Positions 1-9,705 of a stretch of DNA of 49,092 bases are shown here, piece by piece. Source of the stretch: Rhodospirillales bacterium. GTDB lineage: Bacteria > Pseudomonadota > Alphaproteobacteria > ATCC43930 > CGMCC-115725. The stretch is taken from assembly GCA_028288725.1 (NCBI GenBank), contig JAQGIC010000069.1, forward strand, positions 1 through 49,092, read 5' to 3'. Under the pieces are notes generated by a model. It did no database searches. It saw only the letters and a program-made list of their open reading frames with translations, and was not told the origin of the DNA. A program made the translations under genes and the position numbers. Each line of letters starts with the position of its first letter. Position 1 is the first letter of the stretch.

Positions 1-2
1 AA

Positions 3-140
3 AACCGCGAGCGTCGATTGGCATCGCTTGACGCGGCAATTGACCGGGGCATGGCCGCCATCGAGGCGGGCCGCCTGCATGATGCGAGAGACGTCTTTGA
101 CGAACTGAAGGCTCGCTATGCCAAGTCATTGGATCGATGA
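3..140 (+). CDS. ParD/CopG-type antitoxin, C-terminal part
   Basis: The window opens inside a reading frame that ends with TGA at 138-140. The visible 45 residues include LASLDAAIDRGMAAIEAG and VFDELKARYAKSLDR. This resembles the C-terminal helical tail of ParD-family antitoxins, which carry an ALDAxIxRG stretch and a VFDELEAKY ending. In such systems the N-terminal ribbon-helix-helix domain binds operator DNA and the tail wraps the ParE toxin; the DNA-binding part lies outside the window. The stop overlaps the ATG of the next frame (ATGA at 137-140), the usual arrangement of an antitoxin-toxin operon. The family call rests on the tail only. Confidence 0.6.
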   Translation, partial: NRERRLASLDAAIDRGMAAIEAGRLHDARDVFDELKARYAKSLDR

Positions 141-247
141 AGCGATTCGATTTCCTGTTCGTCGACACCTATAGCCGTCATTCCCGCGAAAGCGCTAGGG
201 GATGTACATATCTGTTTTCGCCTTTTGAAATCAGCAGGTTACCCTAA
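137..247 (+). pseudogene. Truncated partner gene (possible ParE-type toxin stub)
   Basis: The frame opens at ATG 137, overlapping the antitoxin stop by 4 bp. It begins MKRFDFLFVDTYS and then runs into the left arm of the palindromic repeat at 176. It ends at TAA 245-247 after 36 residues. A ParE toxin is normally near 95-100 residues, so at most the first 13 residues could be original. No toxin-like sequence is seen beyond the repeat (437-538). Position and overlap suggest the toxin; the short sequence cannot prove it. If so, the antitoxin is now an orphan. Confidence 0.4.
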
Positions 248-436
248 TGCTCCGTCATGCCCGGGCTTGACCCGGGCATCCACGCGCCTCCGCCTGAGCC
301 CTGTTCGGCCGTGAAATCGCCTTGCCCAACCGCGTGGATGCCCGGGTCAAGCCCGGCCACGACGATGAAAAAGACTAACTCTCTGAAATGAAACAGAAAG
401 ATATGTATATCCCCTAGCGCTTTCGCGGGAATGACG
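176..436. repeat. 261-bp MITE-like nested palindromic element
   Basis: The ends are inverted repeats: 176-213 starts CGTCATTCCCGCGAAAGCG, and the reverse complement of 399-436 matches it with one clear mismatch in the first 36 bases. A second inverted repeat is nested inside (253-286 against 331-364, 32 of 34 bases paired) around CCCGGGCTTGACCCGGGC. No coding capacity or obvious target duplication is seen. Dispersed palindromes with similar CGTCATTCCC and CGTCATGCCCGGGC motifs are common in alphaproteobacterial genomes. It separates the antitoxin stub from the pcc operon and could fold into a long hairpin if transcribed. Confidence 0.8.
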
Positions 437-538
437 ATGAGGGCCTAAACGCCCAAAGCTGGCGTCCCCCGGCGGATGGTGCTATGCGAAACGACGCGCC
501 CGCTCGCGGCGTCCTCCCAAGTCAGCAGTACGGGGACC

Positions 539-2071
539 ATGCAGGAAATCTTCCGCCGGCTACAGGAAAAGCGCGAGGCCGCCCGGATCGGCGGCGGTCT
601 GAAGCGCGTCGAAGCCCAGCATAAGAAGGGCAAGCTCACCGCACGGGAACGGTTGGACGTGCTGCTCGACGAGGGCTCGTTCGAGGAATGGGGCATGTTC
701 GTCGAGCATCGCTCGTCGGATTTCGGCATGGACGAGCAGAAGATACCCGGCGATGGCGTGGTGACCGGCTATGGCACGATCAACGGCCGGCTGGTGTTCG
801 TGTTCAGCCAGGATTTCACCGTGTTCGGCGGCTCGCTGTCCGAGGCGCATGCCGAAAAGATCTGCCGCATCATGGACCAGGCGCTGAAGGTCGGCGCGCC
901 GGTCATCGGCCTCAATGATTCCGGCGGCGCCCGTATCCAGGAGGGTGTCGCCAGCCTGGGCGGCTATGCCGAGGTGTTCCAACGCAACGTCACCGCGTCC
1001 GGCGTCGTGCCGCAGATCTCGATGATCATGGGGCCCTGCGCCGGCGGTGCGGTCTATTCGCCGGCCATGACCGACTTCATCTTCATGGTGAAGGACAGCT
1101 CCTACATGTTCGTGACCGGGCCGGACGTGGTGAAAACCGTGACCCACGAGAGCGTCACCCAGGAAGAGCTGGGCGGCGCCATCACCCACACGACCAAGTC
1201 CGGCGTCGCCGATCTGGCGTTCGAGGACGATCTGGAAGCGTTGCTGGAGCTCAGGCGCTTCATGGGCTTCCTGCCGTCGTCCAACCGCGCGCCGGCGCCG
1301 CGCTATCAGACGACCGATCCGATCGACCGGATCGACCTCTCGCTCGATACGCTGATCCCGTCCAATCCGAACAAGCCGTACGACATGATGGAGCTGATCC
1401 GGAAGGTTGTGGACGAGGGCGATTTCTTCGAGACCCAGCCGGGTTTCGCAAAGAACATCATCACGGGATTCGGCCGGCTGGATGGCCAGACCGTGGGATT
1501 CGTCGCCAACCAGCCCATGGTGCTGGCCGGCTGTCTCGATATCGAATCCTCCAAGAAGGCCGCGCGCTTCGTGCGCTTCTGCGACTGTTTCGAGATCCCG
1601 ATCGTGACCCTGGTCGACGTGCCGGGCTTCCTGCCGGGCACCGCCCAGGAATTCGGCGGCATCATCAAGCACGGCGCCAAACTGCTCTATGCCTATGCCG
1701 AGGCGACGGTGCCCAAAGTCACGCTGATCACGCGCAAGGCCTATGGCGGCGCCTATGACGTCATGGCGTCGAAGCATCTGCGCGGCGACGTGAACTATGC
1801 CTGGCCGACCGCCGAGATCGCGGTCATGGGTCCGAAGGGCGCGGTCGAGATCATCTTCCGCGGCGACATCGGCGACCCGGCCAAGATCGAGGCGCGTACC
1901 GAGGAATATCGCGAGAAATTCGCGAACCCGTTCGTGGCGGCCTCGCGCGGCTACATCGACGAGGTGATCCAGCCCCGTTCGACCCGCCGGCGCATCATCC
2001 GCTCGCTTGCCATGCTGAAGGACAAGCAGCTGACGAACCCGCCCAAGAAGCACGACAACATCCCCCTCTGA
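539..2071 (+). CDS. pccB: Propionyl-CoA carboxylase, beta (carboxyltransferase) subunit
   Basis: This subunit transfers the carboxyl group from carboxybiotin to propionyl-CoA, giving methylmalonyl-CoA in the breakdown of odd-chain fatty acids, Val, Ile, Met and Thr. The 510-residue protein fits the family length. The N-terminal half contains [18 protein letters not shown] and [16 protein letters not shown], and the C-terminal half contains [13 protein letters not shown] and [10 protein letters not shown]. These are the two crotonase-like domains with their oxyanion-hole glycines. The ATG at 539 is chosen because homologues start MQEIxxxLxxKR; an earlier in-frame ATG at 476 would add 21 unconserved residues. 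pccA follows 9 bp downstream. Confidence 0.95.
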   Translation: MQEIFRRLQEKREAARIGGGLKRVEAQHKKGKLTARERLDVLLDEGSFEEWGMFVEHRSSDFGMDEQKIPGDGVVTGYGTINGRLVFVFSQDFTVFGGSLSEAHAEKICRIMDQALKVGAPVIGLNDSGGARIQEGVASLGGYAEVFQRNVTASGVVPQISMIMGPCAGGAVYSPAMTDFIFMVKDSSYMFVTGPDVVKTVTHESVTQEELGGAITHTTKSGVADLAFEDDLEALLELRRFMGFLPSSNRAPAPRYQTTDPIDRIDLSLDTLIPSNPNKPYDMMELIRKVVDEGDFFETQPGFAKNIITGFGRLDGQTVGFVANQPMVLAGCLDIESSKKAARFVRFCDCFEIPIVTLVDVPGFLPGTAQEFGGIIKHGAKLLYAYAEATVPKVTLITRKAYGGAYDVMASKHLRGDVNYAWPTAEIAVMGPKGAVEIIFRGDIGDPAKIEARTEEYREKFANPFVAASRGYIDEVIQPRSTRRRIIRSLAMLKDKQLTNPPKKHDNIPL

Positions 2072-2080
2072 GATTCCGGT

Positions 2081-4081
<2,001 letters not shown>

Positions 4082-4085
4082 CGCC

Positions 4086-4367
4086 ATGGCCCGGGCCGCC
4101 CTCAGATTGATCGTCCGGGGGCGGGTTCAGGGCGTGGGCTATCGCTGGTGGGCCGTGGGGCAGGCGAGCGCGCTGGGCGTCAGCGGCTGGGTCCGCAACC
4201 GCCGCGACGGCTCGGTCGAGCTTCTGGCGATCGGCCCGGCCGACGCGCTGGAAGCCCTCGTCGCCGCCTGCGCGCAGGGCCCGGCCGCGGCTTCGGTGAC
4301 CGCGGTCGACCGGACGGCCGCGGCGGACGATGGCTCCCAGGCGTTCGAGCAGCGTCCGACGCTTTAG
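4086..4367 (+). CDS. acyP: Acylphosphatase
   Basis: This small cytoplasmic enzyme hydrolyses the carboxyl-phosphate bond of acyl phosphates. The 93-residue length is typical. The signature [11 protein letters not shown] (12-22) provides the phosphate-binding loop with catalytic Arg20, and [12 protein letters not shown] (34-45) provides catalytic Asn38. The ATG lies 4 bp after the pccA stop, so it is probably co-transcribed with the carboxylase; a role in clearing acyl- or carboxyphosphate by-products is only an inference. Confidence 0.93.
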   Translation: MARAALRLIVRGRVQGVGYRWWAVGQASALGVSGWVRNRRDGSVELLAIGPADALEALVAACAQGPAAASVTAVDRTAAADDGSQAFEQRPTL

Positions 4368-4475
4368 GCAGCCTGCTGCGCCGTCCAGGACTAAACCCAT
4401 TCCGTTGCAATCGCATGGAAGTACGCCCCATGATGGCGTGTCGCCTTTTCCTGATCGCGCACCAGATCTTTGGAT

Positions 4476-4943
4476 ATGTTCACACCGTCCGATGTCCCCA
4501 CGACCGTGCCCATGAGCGATCCGAACGTGACGCATCCGATGCTCGCGAACCTGCTGGCCTATTGGCACCAGAAGCGCGGGCAGCGGGCCATGCCGGCGCG
4601 CGCCGACATCGAGCCGGCGGAGCTCAAGGCGCTGCTGCCGCATATCTTCATGGTCGATGTCGAGTATGAGCCGTTCCGGCTGCGCTACCGGCTGGTCGGC
4701 TCGGCGCTGGTCGATGTGCTGGGCCAGGACATCAAGGGCAAGTATCTCGACGAGATGCCGCTGCTGTTCCGCACCTTCGCGGCCGGCGCCTATGAGGAGG
4801 TGCTGAAGGTCCGCGGCCCCTGCTACAAAGAGGTTAGGGGCATCGCCGCCTATTTCCGCGTCGCCTATAGGCGGCTGCTGCTGCCGCTGTCGACCGACGG
4901 CCAGACCATCAACATCATCCTGGGTGCGATCTTTCGCGATTAG
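4476..4943 (+). CDS. PAS_5-family protein
   Basis: A protein of about 155 residues matching the alphaproteobacterial PAS-like family known as PAS_5 (formerly a DUF). The recognisable parts are LLAYWHQKRGQRAMPARADI, LLPHIFMVDVE and FRLRYRLVGSALVDVLGQDI. No output domain is present, so it would act as a free-standing sensor or binding module; its ligand is unknown. There is no transmembrane segment. Start choice is uncertain: TTG 4470, ATG 4476 and ATG 4512 are all in frame and none has a strong ribosome-binding site. The stop TAG begins a TAGAGCCTGAT motif that recurs elsewhere in the window. Confidence 0.8.
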   Translation: MFTPSDVPTTVPMSDPNVTHPMLANLLAYWHQKRGQRAMPARADIEPAELKALLPHIFMVDVEYEPFRLRYRLVGSALVDVLGQDIKGKYLDEMPLLFRTFAAGAYEEVLKVRGPCYKEVRGIAAYFRVAYRRLLLPLSTDGQTINIILGAIFRD

Positions 4944-4956
4944 AGCCTGATCCGAT

Positions 4957-4973
4957 CAAACCGGCTCGGTTTG
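4957..4973. terminator. Short hairpin between convergent genes
   Basis: CAAACCG, loop GCT, CGGTTTG forms a perfect 7-bp stem in the 39-bp gap between the PAS_5 gene and the convergent GNAT gene. No long T-run follows on either strand, so a terminator role is plausible but weak. Confidence 0.35.
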
Positions 4974-4982
4974 GCCGGTAAA

Positions 4983-5438
4983 TCAGTCTCCAAATATTTG
5001 ATTTAGAGCGCGGCCGAAATGGAGCGCGCCGATCGTCAGCCGCTGTCGGAAATAGAACCGATGAGCGGCAGCGTTGCCGACGCCCGAATCCAGCACCAGC
5101 CGGGCGCAGCCGGCGGCATGGCCGCGTTCGGCCAGGGCTCGGATCAGGTCGGCGCCCAGACCGTTGCCGCGCGCCGATGCAGTCGTGATCAGATCGTCGA
5201 CATAGAGAAACCGACCATAGACCGTGTTTTCCATGAAGCGCCAACCCGCCAGCGCCAGCACCCTATCGTCCACCCCGACGGCGGCCAGCAGGCGGTAGCC
5301 CCCGGCCGCCTGCCGGGCGAGCTGGGCCACGACCTGGGGTTCGCTGCCCAGATGGGGACGCAGCTCGCGCAGGACCGGCAAGCAGGCGATGACGGCCTCC
5401 CGATCGTCCGCCGCGAGATCGGCCAGCCGATGGCTCAC
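4983..5438 (-). CDS. GNAT-family N-acetyltransferase
   Basis: A 151-residue protein with the acetyl-CoA-binding core of GNAT enzymes. The FLYVDDLITTASARGNGLGA segment contains the R/Q-x-x-G-x-G/A pyrophosphate loop (ARGNGLG), followed by LVLDSGVGNAAAHRFYFRQ, the beta-5/alpha-4 region with the conserved tyrosine. The acceptor cannot be told. It starts at GTG 5438, overlapping the stop of the AhpD-like gene by 4 bp, so the two are translated from one message. There is no separate ribosome-binding site, which suggests coupling. Confidence 0.88.
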   Translation of the reverse strand: MSHRLADLAADDREAVIACLPVLRELRPHLGSEPQVVAQLARQAAGGYRLLAAVGVDDRVLALAGWRFMENTVYGRFLYVDDLITTASARGNGLGADLIRALAERGHAAGCARLVLDSGVGNAAAHRFYFRQRLTIGALHFGRALNQIFGD

Positions 5439-5890
5439 GATTTGACCGGGTGCAGGAAGCGATAGGCGACGGCGATCCTGTTCCAGGCATTGATCGCGAC
5501 GATCGCCGAGGTCAGCTGGGCCAGTTCACTCTCGTCGAACTCGGCACTCGCCTGGGCAAAGGCTTCATCGGGGACGTGGCTCTGGGCGACGAGCGTCAGC
5601 GCCTCGGTCCAGGCGAGGGCGGCTCGCTCGCGCGGGGTGAAATAGGGCGATTCATGCCAGGCGGCCAGCACATGCATGCGCGCGTCGCTCTCGCCGCCTT
5701 CCCGGGCCTCGACCACGTGCATGTTCAGGCAGAAGGCGCAGCCGTTGATCTGGGACGCGCGGATCTTGACCAGCTCGACCAGCTTCGGCTCGAGCCCGCT
5801 CTGCTTGACGGCGTTCGAGATCGAGATCAGGGCGGCCGTGGTCGGGCCGATCATGGTTTGCAGCTTCGCGTAGTCGATCCGGGCTTTCAT
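5435..5890 (-). CDS. AhpD-like carboxymuconolactone decarboxylase-family protein
   Basis: A 151-residue member of the CMD/AhpD superfamily of small peroxidase-like proteins. The motif NGCAFCLNMH gives the redox pair Cys51/Cys54 and the nearby His58; in AhpD these two cysteines reduce peroxides and the histidine assists. The C-terminal helices (AWTEALTLVAQS, FDESELAQLTSAIVAINAWNRIA) are typical of the alkylhydroperoxidase subgroup. It is first in a two-gene unit with the GNAT enzyme and is divergent from a MocR regulator, a pairing that often means the regulator controls it. Confidence 0.88.
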   Translation of the reverse strand: MKARIDYAKLQTMIGPTTAALISISNAVKQSGLEPKLVELVKIRASQINGCAFCLNMHVVEAREGGESDARMHVLAAWHESPYFTPRERAALAWTEALTLVAQSHVPDEAFAQASAEFDESELAQLTSAIVAINAWNRIAVAYRFLHPVKS

Positions 5891-5912
5891 GACGGGGTGC
5901 CTTTGCTGGAGA

Positions 5913-5931
5913 GGGAGGCGCCTTGCCTCCC
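5913..5931. promoter_or_regulatory. Inverted repeat in the ahpD-like/mocR divergent region
   Basis: GGGAGGC, GCCTT, GCCTCCC is a perfect 7-bp inverted repeat 23 bp upstream of the ahpD-like start and 68 bp upstream of the regulator start. It could be an operator for the MocR protein or a leader hairpin. No matching half-site is seen near the regulator gene itself. Confidence 0.35.
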
Positions 5932-5998
5932 GACACCCGAGAGATACGAGCGGAACGCCCTAGTCAGAAGGTCCAAGTTTTGTTGAAATGGCTGGGCC

Positions 5999-7402
5999 AT
6001 GTTTGAAGCCCTGCTCGACCGTGCCGCCGCCGAGCCGGCATATCGCCAGCTCTACCGCCGCATCAGCGGCGCGGTGCTCGACGGGACGCTTACCGAGGGC
6101 GAGCGGCTGCCGTCGGCCCGGGCGCTGGCCAGCCAGCTCGGCCTGGCGCGCGGGACGGTCGAGGCCGCCTACGGCCAGTTGGCGGGGGAGGGCTATATCC
6201 AGGGGCGCGGCGCCGCCGGCACCTTCGTGGCGCCGGTCGCGATACCCGCGGCGGCCGTCCCGGCGCCGGCGCCCCGGGCGGGCCGTCCGGCGGCGCCGGC
6301 CGGTCGGCCGCTGCCGTTCCAGATGGGCCTGCCGGCGCTCGACGCCTTTCCCCGCAAACTCTGGACCCGGCTCGCCGCGCGTCAGGCCCATGCCCTGTCC
6401 CCGCTGGGGCTGGTCGCCCCCGATCCGGCCGGCATCGCATCGCTGCGCCAGGCGATCGCGCGCTACCTGGCAGTCGCCCGCGGCATCGCCGTGCCGCCGG
6501 AACATGTCGTCGTCACCGCCGGCTTCCAGGGTGCGCTCGGCCTGATCACCCGCTTGCTGGACGTGGGGGATCAGCCGGTGTGGATGGAGGAGCCGGGCTA
6601 TTTCCTGGCCCGGGCCGGCCTGGTCGCCGCCGGTGCGCGGGTCGTCCAGGTCCCGGTCGATGCCGAGGGGCTGGATGTTGCGGCCGGCATGGCGCTGGCA
6701 CCGACCGCGCGGCTGGCGCTGGTTTCGCCGTCTCATCAATCGCCGCTCGGCATGGCGCTGTCGCTGCCGCGCCGGCTGCAACTGCTCGACTGGGCCGCCT
6801 CGTGCGACGGCTGGATCGTCGAGGATGACTACGACAGCGAGTTCCGCTATGTCGGCCGGCCGCTGCCGCCCTTGAAGAGCCTCGATCGGGCCGGCCGCGT
6901 GCTCTATGTCGGTACTTTCAGCAAGACGCTGTTTCCGGGCCTGCGCCTGGGCTATCTGGTGGCACCGCCGCCCTTGACCCAGCGGATCGCCGAGATCGCG
7001 GCGCTGCTCGGTCCCTTGCCCGCGGCCGATGCGCAGGCGACGCTCGCGGCCTTCCTGGCCGAGGGTCATTTCGGCCGGCATGTCCGGCGCATGCGGCAGC
7101 TCTACGCCCGGCGGCGGGCGGCGCTTGCCGTCGAACTGGAAAAAGCGTTCGGCGCCGACCGGGTGGCGCTCGGGGCCGGCGGCATGCAGATCTTGCTGCG
7201 GCTCGACGGCGCCGTCGATGATCTGGCGATGGTCGAGGCCTGTCGCTTGGCCGGCCTCGGGCCCAGCCCGCTGTCGCGCGCCTATGCCGGGCCGGCCAAG
7301 CGCCGGGGCCTGTTGTTGAGCTTCACCAATCTGGCGCCGGAACAGGCGCCGGCGATGGTTCAGCGGCTGGCGCGCGCGCTTTCGGTGCCGCTGCGGCCAT
7401 AG
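5999..7402 (+). CDS. MocR/PdxR-family regulator (GntR HTH fused to aminotransferase fold)
   Basis: A 467-residue transcription factor. Residues about 10-80 are a GntR winged helix with LPSARALASQLGLARGTVEA and LAGEGYIQGRG. An Ala/Pro-rich linker follows to about 100, then a class I aminotransferase-like domain. PLP-binding features are present: DDYDSEFRY, SPSHQSPLGM and GTFSKTLFPGLRLGY, with the Schiff-base Lys at 309 (codon 6923-6925). Such proteins sense PLP or an amino-compound adduct and control vitamin B6, GABA or amino-acid genes. The divergent AhpD-like/GNAT pair is the obvious target. Its last 43 bases overlap the convergent membrane-protein gene. Confidence 0.93.
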   Translation: MFEALLDRAAAEPAYRQLYRRISGAVLDGTLTEGERLPSARALASQLGLARGTVEAAYGQLAGEGYIQGRGAAGTFVAPVAIPAAAVPAPAPRAGRPAAPAGRPLPFQMGLPALDAFPRKLWTRLAARQAHALSPLGLVAPDPAGIASLRQAIARYLAVARGIAVPPEHVVVTAGFQGALGLITRLLDVGDQPVWMEEPGYFLARAGLVAAGARVVQVPVDAEGLDVAAGMALAPTARLALVSPSHQSPLGMALSLPRRLQLLDWAASCDGWIVEDDYDSEFRYVGRPLPPLKSLDRAGRVLYVGTFSKTLFPGLRLGYLVAPPPLTQRIAEIAALLGPLPAADAQATLAAFLAEGHFGRHVRRMRQLYARRRAALAVELEKAFGADRVALGAGGMQILLRLDGAVDDLAMVEACRLAGLGPSPLSRAYAGPAKRRGLLLSFTNLAPEQAPAMVQRLARALSVPLRP

Positions 7403-7929
7403 AGCATGCCGATGAAGCCGACGAACAGCCCGGCGCTGACCGCGTTCAGCCGCAGCATCGTCGCGAATTCGGCTTCGGTGAACGGCACGAGGGGCGCACC
7501 CAGCCGGTCGATGCTCAAGAGGAAGACCGCGACCGGGAGCCAGACGAGAGGCAGCATGACCCAGCGCTCGCTCGACCGGAACGACAGGGCCGCGACCACA
7601 AGGCAAGGCACCAGGAACAGGGCGTTGCCCGACGCCTCGCCCATGATCTTGATGCAGAACAGCGTATTGATCGTGCCGATCAGCGGCAGCAGGGCGCGGC
7701 CGGCCAGGCTCCGGCGGCGCGAAATCCAGGGTATGGCGAAAAACACCAGGCCGATCGGCGCCTCCAGCAGCGAGGGCCAGCCGTCCCAGCCGATCAGGGC
7801 CAGGTGATAGACCGGGTAGAACGGCAGATTGCTGGCGACGATCAGGGCCACCAGGTTCGTGGTGGCGACCAGCGGGTCGTCGTGGTCGAGATAGGCGCGC
7901 AGGCGAGCCAGAAGTGACTTTAGGAACAT
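7360..7929 (-). CDS. Six-helix membrane protein resembling a detached sensor module
   Basis: A 189-residue protein with about six hydrophobic segments (near residues 22-45, 56-72, 80-95, 102-118, 125-142 and 165-185) and almost no soluble domain. The motif LVATTNLVALIVASNLPFYP resembles the membrane input domains seen at the N-terminus of some alphaproteobacterial cyclases and histidine kinases. Here it ends right after the last helix, with no output domain. Function is unknown. The start at 7929 (MFLKSLLARL) is preferred; an earlier in-frame start at 8112 would run under the thioesterase gene. It overlaps the mocR 3' end by 43 bp tail to tail. Confidence 0.72.
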   Translation of the reverse strand: MFLKSLLARLRAYLDHDDPLVATTNLVALIVASNLPFYPVYHLALIGWDGWPSLLEAPIGLVFFAIPWISRRRSLAGRALLPLIGTINTLFCIKIMGEASGNALFLVPCLVVAALSFRSSERWVMLPLVWLPVAVFLLSIDRLGAPLVPFTEAEFATMLRLNAVSAGLFVGFIGMLYGRSGTESARASR

Positions 7930-8032
7930 GGCGCGATCATGCACCCAGCCCGCCCCCTTGTCGCCGCCCCATTGTCGAACGGTTCGAAAATCGCGACACT
8001 GGGTGGATCGTATGATGCAAGGAACAGATCCT

Positions 8033-8545
8033 ATGAGTTCGTCCGACAATGCGCGCAGCCGTACCATCACCTGGGAATTGCCGGTGCTCGACCCGGCCGA
8101 GCTCGCCGGCATGAGCGGGCTCGACTATCTGCGGCGCGGCCTGGACGGCGAGAATTTCCGCGCGCCGATCGGCGCGCTGATCGGTTTCCGGCCCGTCCGG
8201 TTCGACGAAGGCGTGGCGGTGTTCGAGTCCACGCCGGCCGAATACCACTACAACCCGATCGGTTCGGTCCATGGCGGCTTCGCGGCCACCCTGCTCGATT
8301 CGGCGCTCGGCTGTTCGATCCACACCATGCTCAAGCCCGGCTTCGGCTATACTACCGTCGAACTCAAGGTTAACTATGTCCGGCCGTTGAAACTCTCGAC
8401 CGGACGGGTCACCTGCGAGGGCAAGGTCATTCATGTCGGCGGCCGGATTGCGACGTCGGAGGCGCGGCTGACCGATGCCGACGGCAAGCTCTACGCCCAT
8501 GGCACGACGACCTGCCTGATCTTTCCGCTGGGGGAGAAACGGTAA
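8033..8545 (+). CDS. PaaI-family hotdog-fold thioesterase
   Basis: A 170-residue protein of the PaaI/acyl-CoA thioesterase group, expected to release CoA from acyl- or aryl-CoA. The key stretch is YNPIGSVHGGFAATLLDSA, the HGG motif followed by the central hotdog helix, then VELKVNYVRPL and GRIATSEARL of the sheet. The ATG at 8033 is supported by AAGGA about 9 bases upstream; ATGs at 8012 and 8015 are alternatives. The physiological acyl group is not evident. The FucU gene follows 33 bp later. Confidence 0.88.
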   Translation: MSSSDNARSRTITWELPVLDPAELAGMSGLDYLRRGLDGENFRAPIGALIGFRPVRFDEGVAVFESTPAEYHYNPIGSVHGGFAATLLDSALGCSIHTMLKPGFGYTTVELKVNYVRPLKLSTGRVTCEGKVIHVGGRIATSEARLTDADGKLYAHGTTTCLIFPLGEKR

Positions 8546-8578
8546 GGACACCCATCGCGGCTCGACGGAAAGGAGAGA

Positions 8579-9013
8579 ATGCCGATGCTCAAGGGACTGG
8601 ACCCGTTGCTGTCGCCCGACCTGCTCCAGGCGCTGGCGGCCATGGGTCATGGCGACGAGATCGCGCTGGTCGACGCCAATTTCCCGGCGACGGCGATGGC
8701 GCGCCGGCTGATCCGGCTCGACGGCGTCGAGGGGACCGCGGTGCTTCGCGCGGTCCTGTCGGTGCTGCCGCTCGACAGTTTCGTCGAGCGACCGGCCGCC
8801 ACCATGCAGGTCGTGGGTGCAGCGGACACGGTGCCGCCTGCGGTCGCGGATTTCTGCAAGGTGCTGGCGGCGGCCGGCGAGACGGCGCCGATCGATCCGA
8901 TCGACCGCTTTGCCTTCTACGATCGGGCGCGCGAGGCCTTTGCCGTCGTCATCACCGGCGAGCCCCGCGCCTACGGCAACATCCTGCTGCGCAAGGGCGT
9001 GATCTTCGGGTGA
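8579..9013 (+). CDS. fucU: RbsD/FucU-family sugar mutarotase
   Basis: Members of this family interconvert the alpha and beta (or pyranose/furanose) forms of fucose or ribose. The N-terminus MLKGLDPLLSPDLLQALAAM and the HGDEIALVDANFPA motif match the FucU branch, and the C-terminus ends GNILLRKGVIFG as usual. Length 144 residues fits. The ATG at 8579 lies only about 4 bases from AAGGAG; the in-frame ATG at 8585 has better spacing and gives the typical MLKG start. No fucose catabolic genes are nearby, so the substrate is uncertain. Confidence 0.87.
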   Translation: MPMLKGLDPLLSPDLLQALAAMGHGDEIALVDANFPATAMARRLIRLDGVEGTAVLRAVLSVLPLDSFVERPAATMQVVGAADTVPPAVADFCKVLAAAGETAPIDPIDRFAFYDRAREAFAVVITGEPRAYGNILLRKGVIFG

Positions 9014-9016
9014 GGC

Positions 9017-9556
9017 TCAGCCCTTGTGCCCGGCCCGCCATTTCTCCAGTGCCGCCATGGTGTTCTCGACATGCTTGTCGGGATCCATCGCGCTGTAGCT
9101 GTAGAGGATCTTGCCGTCCGGCGTGATGACATAGGAGGTGCGGTCGGCGTAGCCCAGCATCTGGGTCAGCACCGCGTCGTAGGATTTCGCGACCTTCAGC
9201 TCCGGATCGGCGGCCAGCGCGAACTTGCTCTGGCAATCGGCCGTCGAGAATTTGTCGAGCACGTCGAGCTTGTCGGCCGAAACGCCGATCACGGCGGCGC
9301 CCAGCGCCTTGAACCGATCGGTCGACTCGGCGAAATCATGCGCCTCCACCGAACAGCCGGACGTGAAGGCGGCCGGGTAGAAATACAGCACGACCGGCCC
9401 GTCCTTGAGCTTGTCGGCGAGCGAGAAGGTGAATTCCTTGCCGGCGAGCGTCGCCGGCGCCGTGAAGGCGGGTGCTGCGTCGCCGGGCTTGAGGGCGGCG
9501 AAGGCGGGATTGGCAAGCAGGCCGGCGAGGAGCGCCGTGGCCAGGACGCGCTTCAT
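9017..9556 (-). CDS. Exported peroxiredoxin (AhpC/TSA family)
   Basis: A 179-residue thiol peroxidase with a Sec signal peptide (MKRVLATALLAGLLANPAFA, cleavage after about residue 20), so it should act in the periplasm. Peroxidatic Cys68 sits in PAAFTSGCSVE, with Thr65 in its active-site position, and a candidate resolving Cys108 is in FSTADCQSKF. The ATG at 9556 is preceded by GGAGG. It is convergent with fucU, with 3 bp between the stops. Its electron donor is unknown; trxA in this window encodes a cytoplasmic thioredoxin and would not reach it directly. Confidence 0.9.
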   Translation of the reverse strand: MKRVLATALLAGLLANPAFAALKPGDAAPAFTAPATLAGKEFTFSLADKLKDGPVVLYFYPAAFTSGCSVEAHDFAESTDRFKALGAAVIGVSADKLDVLDKFSTADCQSKFALAADPELKVAKSYDAVLTQMLGYADRTSYVITPDGKILYSYSAMDPDKHVENTMAALEKWRAGHKG

Positions 9557-9705
9557 GGGGAATCCTCCGGGGACGATGGGCAGGGGCTCTGTTGGTGGTG
9601 AGCGGCAATATATCTCAGGCCTTGCCGGCGGCAAGGTGGTGCTGGTGGTTTGACAGGGTTGCCGGATGCCGCTTTGATCGTGGGACACTGACTGGGGATG
9701 TCCCG

